A stretch of DNA of 64,000 nt from Albibacterium bauzanense (GTDB taxonomy: Bacteria > Bacteroidota > Bacteroidia > Sphingobacteriales > Sphingobacteriaceae): positions 558,001 through 622,000 of the forward strand of contig NZ_SMGO01000001.1 in NCBI RefSeq assembly GCF_004339765.1. Reading direction: 5' to 3'. The position numbers and the translations under genes were made by a program. Each line of letters opens with the position of its first letter. Position 1 is the first letter of the stretch. The notes under the pieces are model-generated. The model was not told the origin of the DNA and did not search any database. It worked only from the letters and a program-made list of their open reading frames with translations. Shown in pieces: positions 1-9,300 of the stretch.

Positions 1-186
1 CCTACCTATAGTTTATTAAACGTTAGCGGTGGAACCAAACTATTAATGGGTTCACAGTCAATAGGATTAAACGTTTCAGCTAACAATTTACTTAACGTTT
101 CCTATAAAGAATACATGAATCGTTTTCGTTACTATGCTCACGACATAGGACGAAACATCACACTTAGATTATCTTATAATTTCTAA
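1..186 (+). CDS. TonB-dependent receptor, C-terminal fragment
   Basis: The window opens inside a gene; the last 61 codons are present, ending with TAA at 184-186. Alternating polar and aromatic residues form the last beta strands of an outer membrane barrel, including a SANNLLN turn, an NRFRYYAHDIGR stretch and a terminal LRLSYNF. Ending in Phe after such a strand is typical of TonB-dependent receptors, where the last residue helps insertion by the BAM complex. The ligand cannot be told from this fragment. It is followed 18 bases later by a lipoprotein gene on the same strand, so the two are probably one operon. Confidence 0.8.
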   Translation, partial: PTYSLLNVSGGTKLLMGSQSIGLNVSANNLLNVSYKEYMNRFRYYAHDIGRNITLRLSYNF

Positions 187-204
187 CATTAAAAATTTAC
201 AAAC

Positions 205-780
205 ATGAAAAAGAATCAATTATTATCAATCGCAGCAATCGCACTTTTACTTATAGTTAGCATCACATCTTGTTCTAAAAACGACCCTATTCCTGAACTG
301 GATCAAGAAGAATATAATTCTATTCAACTTGTTTTTGAACATGGAACTTATACTAACAACGTATTTACTCCTTCTGATGGAGAGACCCTTGTAACATTCA
401 CAAAAGACGGGACTCCAACTCCAGGAACTATCAATTTAACTGAAGGCAAATCTTACCGCATGAAAATCAACCTTCTTTCAGATAATGAAAGCATTAATCA
501 AGAGATCATTGACGAAGCAGATGAACACCAATTCTTCTTCTTAGGCTCGCCAGATGGAGTTTTCGATTATAAATACGAAGATGATCAAATTGGATTAACA
601 GGAATATTGAGTGCACTGAAAGAAACAAATGCAGCATTCGACTTCCAAATCCTATTACGTCATGCTCTAAACAAAGACCACGCTGCAGCTCAAGCATGGA
701 ATAGTAAAACTTACGTTGAAGCAGGAGGTGCAGATGATTTAAACATCAAACTGAAAATTCAAGTAATACCAGCGAATTAA
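205..780 (+). CDS. Putative lipoprotein downstream of a TonB receptor
   Basis: 191 residues. The N-terminus is a lipoprotein signal: MKKN, a hydrophobic run, then a lipobox ending ITSC with the modified Cys at residue 23. The mature part is acidic and has no transmembrane segment, so it should be anchored to a membrane and face the periplasm or outside. I recognise no catalytic motif. Similar small lipoproteins next to TonB-dependent receptors in Bacteroidota often bind the receptor's ligand, but that role is inferred only from the neighbouring barrel gene 18 bases upstream. A hairpin terminator follows. Confidence 0.8.
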   Translation: MKKNQLLSIAAIALLLIVSITSCSKNDPIPELDQEEYNSIQLVFEHGTYTNNVFTPSDGETLVTFTKDGTPTPGTINLTEGKSYRMKINLLSDNESINQEIIDEADEHQFFFLGSPDGVFDYKYEDDQIGLTGILSALKETNAAFDFQILLRHALNKDHAAAQAWNSKTYVEAGGADDLNIKLKIQVIPAN

Positions 781-814
781 AAACCAATAACAGTAATATT
801 AGATCAATCAACCG

Positions 815-848
815 ATGGTGGGCAGCATTAGCTGTTCACCATTTTTAT
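815..848. terminator. Terminator hairpin between lipoprotein and ubiX
   Basis: A 12-bp stem (815-826 with 831-842, two G-T pairs) around an ATTA loop is followed by a T-rich run. It sits between converging genes and overlaps the last bases of ubiX, so it may stop transcription from both sides. Confidence 0.7.
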
Positions 849-1423
849 TCTTCTCCCCAACGATAGCTTTTAAGCGAAAAACCAGCTAACTGCAAAACAC
901 GATCTACCACCGTAGCGGCAAGCTCTTCAAAATTCTTAGGTAAACTATAAAATGAGGGACTGGCAGGACAAATAATTCCACCTGCTTCAGTAATCTGCTT
1001 CATATTTTGCAGGTGAATTAAATTATAAGGAGTTTCACGAGCTACCAAAATCAACTTTCTACGTTCTTTTAGAATCACATCTGCAGCCCGGCTAACAAGG
1101 TCGTTCGATATCCCACTTGCAATTCTACCAATGGTACCCATTGAGCAAGGACAAACAATTAAACATTCATAACCTGCAGATCCTGAAGCAAAAGGAGCAA
1201 AAAAATCATTGGTTTTATAGAACGTAAAAGGATAATCTTTATAATTTGCATTACCAAGTTCTAACTCCCATACCGTTTCTGCATTATCCGACATAACAAG
1301 TCCAATATCCGACACCTGATCTCCTAACTGGGTTAATCTATCAAACAACACCTTAGCATAAATGGAGCCACTGGCACCCGTAACGGCAACTACAACCTTT
1401 TTTCTCTCTTGCATAACATACAA
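845..1423 (-). CDS. ubiX: UbiX family flavin prenyltransferase
   Basis: 192 residues, the usual UbiX length. Family members join a dimethylallyl group to FMN to make prenylated FMN, the cofactor of UbiD-type decarboxylases. The N-terminal TGASGS motif (residues 15-20) is the FMN-binding loop, and a VCPCSMGTIGRIA stretch in the middle is also characteristic. The encoded start has two Met residues; the second (base 1414, MQERKK) fits the family N-terminus better. In an organism using the futalosine route (mqnC is at 18.6 kb), the likely client is a UbiD-like menaquinone decarboxylase, not a ubiquinone enzyme. This link is inference, as no ubiD is in the window. Confidence 0.92.
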   Translation of the reverse strand: MYVMQERKKVVVAVTGASGSIYAKVLFDRLTQLGDQVSDIGLVMSDNAETVWELELGNANYKDYPFTFYKTNDFFAPFASGSAGYECLIVCPCSMGTIGRIASGISNDLVSRAADVILKERRKLILVARETPYNLIHLQNMKQITEAGGIICPASPSFYSLPKNFEELAATVVDRVLQLAGFSLKSYRWGEE

Positions 1424-1505
1424 ATAAACTCAAAGCTAAAACAAATAAATACTGATTACAATATAATCACATTTAAACGTTTTCTACCTCTTGCAAAAAA
1501 CAACA

Positions 1506-1536
1506 TTGGTATTCTACTGTTTAATCTTTAATTTTG
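1506..1536 (+). promoter_or_regulatory. Bacteroidota promoter of the TSUP gene, nearly leaderless
   Basis: A TTG at 1506-1508, 20 bases, then TAATTTTG at 1529-1536 matching TAnnTTTG. Using the SRP RNA gene as a ruler (start 4 bases after the box), transcription would begin near 1540, only 4 bases before the ATG at 1544. Confidence 0.6.
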
Positions 1537-1543
1537 GCGACAT

Positions 1544-2368
1544 ATGACAGCCCTCTTATTAATATTTCTGGGATTAATGGTTGGAACCTTTGGAACAATG
1601 GTAGGAGCTGGCGGGGGCTTCATTCTCGTACCCATACTCTTACTGCTTTACCCAGAAAAAGACCCCGAAATCATTACCAGTATCTCTTTAGCTGTCGTAT
1701 TTCTCAATGCAACCTCAGGATCTTTGGCCTATGCGTTTAAAAAGCGTATCGACTATAAATCGGCCTGGTTATTTTGTATAACTACCCTACCCGGCTCTAT
1801 TCTAGGGGCTTTATCAACCTCTTATATTTCAAGAAAAGCATTCGACCTAATATTTGGAATCGTTTTATTAATACTAGCGATCATATTAATCATCAAACCA
1901 ACAAAAACCGCCCCGGAGAAAGAAGGAAAGGAAAAGAAATCATTTTGGAGAATGGCAAGGTACCTGATGGATATTGATGGTGTTCGATATATCTATCGTT
2001 ATAATTTGCTTTTAGGGATTGTATTAAGCTTTTTTGTAGGCTTTGCATCTAGTTTATTAGGTATCGGCGGAGGCATTATTCATGTACCGGCAATGGTTAA
2101 TTTATTAAACTTCCCGGTTCATATTGCAACAGCAACTTCCCACTTTGTATTAAGTTTAATGGGTTTAAGCGGAAGTATGATCCATTACATTAAAGGAGAT
2201 TTACAAGAAGGATATTTTCAAATACTATGGTTAGGTATAGGTGTTATCGTGGGAGCACAGATTGGCGCTATATTCTCAACACGTATTAAAGGAAAAATAA
2301 TTATCCAATGCTTGGCATTTGCATTATTAATTGTTTCTATCCGAATTTTGTGGACAGCCTTTGGCTAA
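1544..2368 (+). CDS. TSUP (TauE/SafE) family permease
   Basis: 274 residues with about eight hydrophobic segments. Two glycine-rich repeats, GTMVGAGGGFILVP near the N-terminus and ASSLLGIGGGIIHVP in the second half, are the hallmark of the TSUP family, which exports sulfite, organosulfonates or similar anions across the inner membrane. The substrate cannot be read from sequence. The charged loop between halves (about residues 120-145) is Lys/Glu rich and should be cytoplasmic. It stands alone, divergent from ubiX, with its own promoter immediately upstream. The ATG start is supported by the promoter position. Confidence 0.88.
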   Translation: MTALLLIFLGLMVGTFGTMVGAGGGFILVPILLLLYPEKDPEIITSISLAVVFLNATSGSLAYAFKKRIDYKSAWLFCITTLPGSILGALSTSYISRKAFDLIFGIVLLILAIILIIKPTKTAPEKEGKEKKSFWRMARYLMDIDGVRYIYRYNLLLGIVLSFFVGFASSLLGIGGGIIHVPAMVNLLNFPVHIATATSHFVLSLMGLSGSMIHYIKGDLQEGYFQILWLGIGVIVGAQIGAIFSTRIKGKIIIQCLAFALLIVSIRILWTAFG

Positions 2369-2392
2369 TTCGCTTCTATTTTTATAATTTTG
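2360..2392 (+). promoter_or_regulatory. Promoter of the ankyrin gene
   Basis: TTTG at 2360-2363 (inside the end of the TSUP gene), a 21-base spacer, and TAATTTTG at 2385-2392. The predicted start near 2396 leaves a leader of about 60 bases. Confidence 0.55.
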
Positions 2393-2455
2393 TCGTTCTG
2401 GTTTTTAACATAAAATTATCATTCTCCCATAAAGAGACGATTTGAAAACAACAAT

Positions 2456-3106
2456 ATGAGTTTAAGCTTACTGGAAGAATACATAGAATCTGGCGATTCA
2501 TTCGCAATGGATAATTTACTGCATAATAATCCGAGCTTAGCTACACAAAAGACAAGTCACGATATCTCCCCGCTCCTGCTTGCCTGCTATTATCACAAGC
2601 TGCAAATTGTTAAAGTACTCTTAAAACATATTGATAAAGTAGATATCTATGAAGCTGCTGCAGTAGGCTTAGTAAACGAAGCTGCTGAAATTATTGAAGC
2701 TGATCCTTCTCAACTATCCTCCTATTCAAATCACGGCTTTACAGCTTTGGGAATGGCTTGCCACTTCGGAAATGAAGAAATAGTACGTCACTTATTATTA
2801 AAAGGCGCTGATCCGAATCAAACATCCGACAATGGATACCATGTAAACCCTTTGTATACAGCTGTTAATGCTAACTTTGATGCTATTGCTAAATTATTGG
2901 TTGAAGGGGGCGCAGAAGTAAATATTATACAAGCCGGAAACCTAACACCTTTGCATGCTGCTGCTGCAAACGGAAATATAGAAATGTTGATTCTATTATT
3001 GGAGAACGGGGCAAATGTGCTTATAAAAGATGATAACGGACAAACTCCGGCTAATTTTGCAGAAGCAAAAGGCCATCATGAGATAGCGAAGATTTTAAGT
3101 TTTTAA
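2456..3106 (+). CDS. Ankyrin repeat protein
   Basis: 216 residues made almost wholly of ankyrin repeats. Clear repeat cores are GFTALGMACHFGNEEIVRHLLLKGADPN, a PLYTAVNANFDAIAKLLVEGGAEVN unit and LTPLHAAAANGNIEMLILLLENGANV, preceded by more degenerate repeats from about residue 35. There is no signal peptide or membrane segment, so it should be a cytoplasmic protein-binding scaffold. The partner is unknown. It has its own promoter and runs convergently into the PspC-domain gene with only 12 bases between the stop codons. Confidence 0.9.
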   Translation: MSLSLLEEYIESGDSFAMDNLLHNNPSLATQKTSHDISPLLLACYYHKLQIVKVLLKHIDKVDIYEAAAVGLVNEAAEIIEADPSQLSSYSNHGFTALGMACHFGNEEIVRHLLLKGADPNQTSDNGYHVNPLYTAVNANFDAIAKLLVEGGAEVNIIQAGNLTPLHAAAANGNIEMLILLLENGANVLIKDDNGQTPANFAEAKGHHEIAKILSF

Positions 3107-3118
3107 GAGCCGAGTGTT

Positions 3119-3337
3119 TTAAAAGTCAAACAGGCTATTGTGAGTGCGCTTCACATAGTTTCTGACATCCAAAACAATACCTGCTAAAAGGTAGAAAATA
3201 ACGGGAAACCCTACCGCCAAAAATGAGCTATAAATAAAAAACAGGCGAATCCTTGCTACAGAAACACCAAAGCGCTCACCTAAATAGGTACATACACCAA
3301 ACGAACGTTGTTCTAAAAATACCACTAAGCCTTTCAT
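3119..3337 (-). CDS. PspC domain small membrane protein
   Basis: 72 residues. The first half carries the PspC signature: a short start, then FGVCTYLGERFGVSVARIRLFFI, followed by a hydrophobic segment (about residues 33-52). PspC-type proteins are inner membrane proteins tied to envelope stress sensing; many Bacteroidota have short single-domain versions of unknown role. It starts just 2 bases after the stop of the DUF2851 gene, so the two are co-transcribed. Confidence 0.85.
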   Translation of the reverse strand: MKGLVVFLEQRSFGVCTYLGERFGVSVARIRLFFIYSSFLAVGFPVIFYLLAGIVLDVRNYVKRTHNSLFDF

Positions 3338-3339
3338 AC

Positions 3340-4620
3340 TTATCTTTTAATAATTTGTGAACCAATCTCACAGTTTAAACAACGCTTTTTATCGCAATAA
3401 CTTATTTTTAATTGCTTTAAAGCTTGAGTATCTGCTGAAGATTGAACTCGTATTTGCAATTCGGTATATTTTTGAATAATACGATTATTCTCTGGCTTTA
3501 TACATTCAAGAAATAAAACACTTCGGTCCATAAAGCTGCTATCACCCACATACTTTCCATAGGAAAACAAAAGCAATGCAATCGTATTAATCAGAATAAG
3601 ATCAATGGCACCCTTACCTAATGTGGTATTATGTCTGGCAGTTTCCTTTTTAAAATGATAATGCGTAGACCAATACTCATTAATTATCAAGGCATTAAAT
3701 CGTACTCGCCACAAATTTAAGTTTTCTATTTCAATAATAAGAGCAAAAAAATGATTAATTGAAGAGCACAAAGCAGCAAACTGAGCTAAACGAATAGTTG
3801 GGAAACCTGAAGGGCGCATTCTAAGGAATTTCCAGCTCACACTTTCCATTGGCTTAAGCTTATGTATCTTGCGCAAATAATTGAATTCTTTCTGCAGATG
3901 TAGTGGGTATTCCTCCTGAAAATCAACGCCCAACATCCCAGCCTGTCCAAATACTAAAGCTTCAATAGCTGTACGATCGGGGCTGTATTTTCTTATTAAT
4001 CCAGAAGGTAATATTCTCGCCAGCTGCTCAAAAGCATCTGCATTTACACCAAATCCAAAACTTCTGGCAAGCATAATATAGCTCACCTCTTCCCAATCTC
4101 CACGATATTCATCTAATAATTTTAGAATATACGCTGATTTTGAAATAAACCTTTCAAACAGTAAAGTGCCAAACCACTGCTGGATATAAAACGGATCAAC
4201 CGTATGGATCAGTTTCTCGCAAGGGATCCAATGCATGCTATTCATGATAGAATCGTATCTTTCCAACACCTTAGCTTCTATCAATGATTCCAATACCAGT
4301 GTTTCAGGGATTGTACCGTCTTCTCGCTTAATTTCTACATCGTATTGATTTACAACATGAAGGACTACATTGTTATAAACTGGATTAGACTGATGATTAT
4401 GATTATTCCATTCCGAAGAGGTTGTATGAATTTCGACATTTCCTACCCAGCCAATACCATCAATACTAAGAAAAGCATTCTCGAAATCTGGCCCTTCATT
4501 AAAGTTTTGAAGTCCGACACGCTTAATCTGCAATTCCTTTCCCGATAGTGTACGAAGTTCTACCTTTCTAAAAAGTTGATACTTCCATATAAATTGAAGA
4601 ATATTCTCTGAAAGCTTCAT
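3340..4620 (-). CDS. DUF2851 family protein
   Basis: 426 residues, cytoplasmic by appearance. The N-terminal MKLSENILQFIWKYQLF, the early GPDFENAF motif, the WNNHNHQSNPVYNNVVLHVV block and the C-terminal cysteine cluster (CDKKRCLNCEIG) match the DUF2851 family, conserved in Bacteroidota and without an assigned function. The His- and Asn-rich block near residue 75 and the terminal Cys residues could bind metal; this is only a suggestion from composition. First gene of a two-gene operon with the PspC protein. Confidence 0.85.
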   Translation of the reverse strand: MKLSENILQFIWKYQLFRKVELRTLSGKELQIKRVGLQNFNEGPDFENAFLSIDGIGWVGNVEIHTTSSEWNNHNHQSNPVYNNVVLHVVNQYDVEIKREDGTIPETLVLESLIEAKVLERYDSIMNSMHWIPCEKLIHTVDPFYIQQWFGTLLFERFISKSAYILKLLDEYRGDWEEVSYIMLARSFGFGVNADAFEQLARILPSGLIRKYSPDRTAIEALVFGQAGMLGVDFQEEYPLHLQKEFNYLRKIHKLKPMESVSWKFLRMRPSGFPTIRLAQFAALCSSINHFFALIIEIENLNLWRVRFNALIINEYWSTHYHFKKETARHNTTLGKGAIDLILINTIALLLFSYGKYVGDSSFMDRSVLFLECIKPENNRIIQKYTELQIRVQSSADTQALKQLKISYCDKKRCLNCEIGSQIIKR

Positions 4621-4782
4621 CGCCCATCAAGATAAATATTAATCAATCTTCCTGAATTACTATCGCGCTAAAACTATAATTATTAGCCCTAACTATACTT
4701 AACTAGATATAGAACCGTTTCCTTTAAAAGCGAAAACTACACTCTTCAAGCCTAACTTCAAATAAAACAGTATATTTACAAT

Positions 4783-5562
4783 ATGGAAGCATTAAAAGTA
4801 ACCACATTCCAAGCTTATCTGTTTTGGGAGAACACTGAAAAGAACCTTAGCAATCTTTCTTTAAGACTATCCTCATTACGTACTTCCACAGATATAATTA
4901 TCCTGCCAGAGATGTTCAATACGGGATATACAATGAATGTTGAAAAATGTGCTGAAGAAATGCACGGCATAACCATGCAATGGATGAAAAGTCATGCCAA
5001 GAGGTATGACTGCGTTGTTGTTGGAAGTTTAATTATAAAAGAGAAATCCAATTACTACAACCGTTTAATATGGATGCGTCCTGACGGAACTTTCGAGCAA
5101 TATGACAAACGGCACCTTTTCACTTTAACGGAAGAAAAAACACTGTTTACTGCAGGAACCGAGCAGATTACTGTAGAACTTAAAGGCTGGAAAATACGTC
5201 CGCTAATATGCTATGATCTTCGTTTTCCTGTATGGTCAAGAAATGTTGATACAGAATACGATATCTTGTTATATATAGCAAGCTGGCCCGATTCAAGGAT
5301 TGAGCACTGGCAAAAACTGATTCCTGCGCGAGCAATTGAAAACCAATCTTTTGTTATTGCAGTAAACCGCGTTGGTTATGATGGCAATGAGATCTATCAT
5401 TCTGGCGGCTCCATGTGTATATCGCCTGCTGGTGAAGTAATTTACTATAAACCTGAAAACGAAGATCTATATACATTCACAATATACCCGAAAGATTTAA
5501 TAGCTAACAGAGAAGAATTTGCATTCTTGGCAGATGCTGAGAAGTTCAAGATAATTAAATAA
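4783..5562 (+). CDS. Nitrilase-superfamily omega-amidase (YafV/NIT2-like)
   Basis: 259 residues. The Glu-Lys-Cys triad of the nitrilase superfamily is present: E43 in LPEMFNTGY, K109 in QYDKRHLF and C143 in LICYDLRFPVW. The NTGY and DKRHLFTL contexts point to the omega-amidase branch, which hydrolyses alpha-keto acid amides such as alpha-ketoglutaramate as metabolite repair. No signal peptide. The start ATG is preceded by TATATTTA (4771-4778), one base off the -7 consensus and only 4 bases from the ATG, so this mRNA may also be nearly leaderless. Confidence 0.88.
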   Translation: MEALKVTTFQAYLFWENTEKNLSNLSLRLSSLRTSTDIIILPEMFNTGYTMNVEKCAEEMHGITMQWMKSHAKRYDCVVVGSLIIKEKSNYYNRLIWMRPDGTFEQYDKRHLFTLTEEKTLFTAGTEQITVELKGWKIRPLICYDLRFPVWSRNVDTEYDILLYIASWPDSRIEHWQKLIPARAIENQSFVIAVNRVGYDGNEIYHSGGSMCISPAGEVIYYKPENEDLYTFTIYPKDLIANREEFAFLADAEKFKIIK

Positions 5563-5633
5563 AGTACCTTTTAGAGAAAAGTTAATCTACTTCGAAAAGC
5601 AAGGCCATTCAAGCCTATAAAGTATGCTCTGGT

Positions 5634-6212
5634 TTAAGAATAAGGACGCTCAAGTATCGCTTTAATGACAATAGCTTCCTCTAGGTTGAAATGAACAGCG
5701 TTTCTTTCCCTCTCCAGATCATGAACCTCAAGCGCCATCGTTTCCAATCGCTTAGTTTCAGTTCTTCTATCTGCCCTTATTTTCTTCGCTCTTTTTATCT
5801 CTCCATCCTCATCGTAAGTAGATAGCCGTTTGTATTCTTCTAATAAACTTGCAGGTCTCTCAGTAGGAACGTATTTCTCTCGCTTATAAAAAGTCTCGTA
5901 TTGAGGTTCTACATAGGCTTGCTCATACCTTTCTTTTGGAACTTCAACTGGTGGTTTATCGACTATAACAGGCTGTTGCTGTGGCATTTGAGGATCCAAT
6001 AGTTCTTCCAGCCAATCTCTTTTTCGAGGAATAGCCTCCCTTTTTTGAGAAACAACTTTCTTAGCAGGTTCAGGATGAGAAGCTACCGGAGGAGGTGAGC
6101 CTGGTTTTCCTAAATTTCGCTTTGCCGCCTTTTCTTGTTCTTTCTTAACACCCAAATAGGCTTGAAAAATAAAGAAAGCAATCGCTAAAACAACGGGAAT
6201 GAAAGTTTCCAT
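5634..6212 (-). CDS. Conserved hypothetical single-span membrane protein
   Basis: 192 residues. An N-terminal hydrophobic segment (about residues 4-22) is followed by a basic stretch (KKEQEKAAKR) and a long, charged, Pro-rich region with no recognisable domain. The positive-inside pattern suggests an outside N-terminus and a cytoplasmic tail. The last 15 residues (LEEAIVIKAILERPYS) look like a conserved short helix. Alone, convergent with the omega-amidase and divergent from smc. Function unknown. Confidence 0.65.
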   Translation of the reverse strand: METFIPVVLAIAFFIFQAYLGVKKEQEKAAKRNLGKPGSPPPVASHPEPAKKVVSQKREAIPRKRDWLEELLDPQMPQQQPVIVDKPPVEVPKERYEQAYVEPQYETFYKREKYVPTERPASLLEEYKRLSTYDEDGEIKRAKKIRADRRTETKRLETMALEVHDLERERNAVHFNLEEAIVIKAILERPYS

Positions 6213-6339
6213 CCTTAAAGATACAATATTTATGGGGACATCAACAAAATAAAAGCTTTCCTATGTATAAACCATGCTCAATATTAAAAGAATTATTAAA
6301 TTCGCATTCCACTGTTTTTACCTTAGTACATAATTATTA

Positions 6340-9300
6340 ATGCAATTAACGCGGCTTGACATAAAGGGCTTCAAAAGTTTTGGTGATAAAACAACCATCC
6401 ATTTCAACAATGGGGTAACCGCGATTGTGGGTCCAAATGGTTGTGGAAAATCAAACGTGGTAGATGCAATACGATGGGTACTAGGAGAACAGAGCACTCG
6501 AAATCTTCGTTCAGAGAAGATGGAGAACGTCATTTTTAACGGCACGAAATCAAGGAAGGCAGCCCAGCTTGCAGAAGTATCGCTATCTTTTAATAATACA
6601 AATAACACCCTACCTACCTCTTTTTCTCAGGTTACCATTACCCGAAAATTATATCGCAGTGGTGAAAGTGAATACCGCATTAATGATGTTCAATGCCGAC
6701 TGAAGGATATAACGGATCTGTTTTTGGATACTGGTGTAGGTTCTGATTCATATGCCATCATTGAGCTGAAAATGGTGGATGAGATCATCAATAATAAAGA
6801 AAATTCACGACGCACCTTATTTGAAGAAGCATCGGGTATATCGAAATATAAGATCCGTAAAAAGCAGACTTTCAATCGTTTAAAAGAAACCGAATTAGAT
6901 TTAAGCAGAATAGATGACCTCTTACTTGAGATTGAAAAAAACTTAAAGAGTTTAGAATATCAAGCCAGAAAAACAGAACGCTATTACCATTTAAAAGAGC
7001 AATATAAAACGAATGGTATTGCTTTGGCTTCTTTGAGGATGGCTGGATTTAAAAAGGACTTAGAAAGCATTAAGGAAAAAGAGCTTGTTCAACAACAGCA
7101 GAACAACCAGGTTAGCAGTGAAATATTTAACGTAGAGGAAGCGATTAAAAAGTTAAAAGCGGATCTATTAACAAAAGAAAGCAACCTAAGTACGCAACAA
7201 AAGGCGCTCAATAAACAAAGTTCAGAAATCCAACAATATGAAACTGAGAGGAAGGTTAAAAATGAACAGCTTCGTAATCTAAATGAAAAGAACGAAAGCC
7301 TGAACAAAGACCTACTACAAGATAAACAGCAATATAATCACATTCAATATAACCTGACACGCATAAAGGAAGAGTTATTCATTGAAAAAGAAAAGCTAAA
7401 TGTCTCCAATCAGAACCTCGAAGGAAAGTCTAAAGAAGTAGATACGCTCAACAATCAACAAAAAACGATAAAAGCAGAACTGGATGAACTGTTGAGTCAA
7501 AAAAGCATTGCTCAAAATAAACGCTATGAATTAGAGAAATCAACTGCTGTATTGTTAATTCAAATTGATGCGTTAAAGCAAGAAAGTCAGAAAAGCTCAT
7601 CCGATAATGAGACTCATGAAATTGAACTAAGTTCATTTGATAAAGCGGTTACTGAAATAAAGATCAGGTTAGAAACACTTCAGAATGATTACGATTTCTT
7701 TATTAAAGAAGAAGAAACACTAGAGAATCAATTAAAGGAAACTACACAACGAATTGAGGAGCTCAACACGCAAAACAATCAGGAAATAAGGCTGTTAGAT
7801 GCCCGCCAAAACGAATATAACTTAACAAAATCGTTGGTTGATAATTTAGAGGGCTTTCCTGAATCTATTCGTTTCCTGAAAAAGAACCCAAAATGGAAAG
7901 CTAATGTTCCTCTATTTTCAGACATTTTATATTGCCAGGAGAACTACCGGGTAGCAATTGAAAACTACCTGGAGCCCTACATGAATTATTATGTGGTTGA
8001 TGATACGATAGATGCTTTAACCGCCATTCAACTTTTGAATGATTCAGCAAAGGGGAAAGCTGGTTTCTTTATTTTAAATGCGGTTAAACCCGTCGACAAA
8101 GAAGAAACTCTAACTGCTGACAATCTGATCCCTGCTTTAACCATCATTGATGTCGACAAGAAATATTTACATCTTTGCCAGCAGCTGCTAAGGAACGTTT
8201 ATTTTGAACGAGAAAGCACGACAAGCCTGCAAGATCATCAATTATCGGATACTGATCTGGTTATATTAGATAAACATGGATCGTTTATAAAGAAAAGCTA
8301 CAGCATCTCAGGAGGGTCTGTTGGCTTGTTTGAAGGAAAAAGAATAGGCAGAGCAAAGAACCTCGCTAACTTACAAACGGAGATCAATAAGCTGACTAAA
8401 AATCAGAAATCTTTAGAGTCATATCTACATCTTGAACAAAACAAATTAGCTTCTTTAAAAAACAGTTCCAGAAAAGAACAACTTCAGGAAATAAAGCTCC
8501 AGATTAACCAGCTTACCAACGAATTAATTTCGGTACAAACCAAACAAGAACAATACCAACATTTTATTGCCCATAATCAAAGCCAAAAAGAAAGTATCGA
8601 CCAAAAGATAAAGGAGTTTGAAATTGAACTGCAGGAGAAAAAAGTTGAATTAGATAGCAAAACAAATGCTGTAGAGTTGTTCAATGACAGGATTGATTAT
8701 CTCCAAAAAGAGCATACCAGTTATTCACAATTATATGCTGATGAGTCTGCTCTTTATAATCAGCAGAATATCAGCTTCCATCAACAAAAAAATAAGGTTT
8801 CAGGCTTAGAAAAAGACTTGGAATACCGTGAAATCCAATTAGAGAACATTGAAAACCGTGTTAGCAAACACCAGGAAGAAATTGAAAGAATAAAGCTTTT
8901 ACTTCAAGATACTGTTCAGTTTGTAGATCTATCTGATGTTGATTTACAAGCAATGTACGAGCAAAAGGATTCGCTTACAAAGGGCTTAAGCGAAATTGAA
9001 AAGGAATACTACGCTATCCGAAAGGATATTAATGACCTTGAAGATAAGGTGGTTATTTTACGTCGGAATAAAGAACAGACTGATATCCTTTTAAATGAAT
9101 TAAAGGATCGATCCAATGAGATAAGACTGGGCTTAAATGCTCTTTCTGAACGAATATCAGTAGAATTTAATCTGGAATTAGAAGATATAGAAACGCAGCA
9201 TAGCATTGAAGGAGACGAAGAAGAGCTAAGAGAAAAAACAAACCGGTTAAAAAAGCAGCTAGATGAATTTGGAGCCATCAACCCGATAGCAATGGAGTCT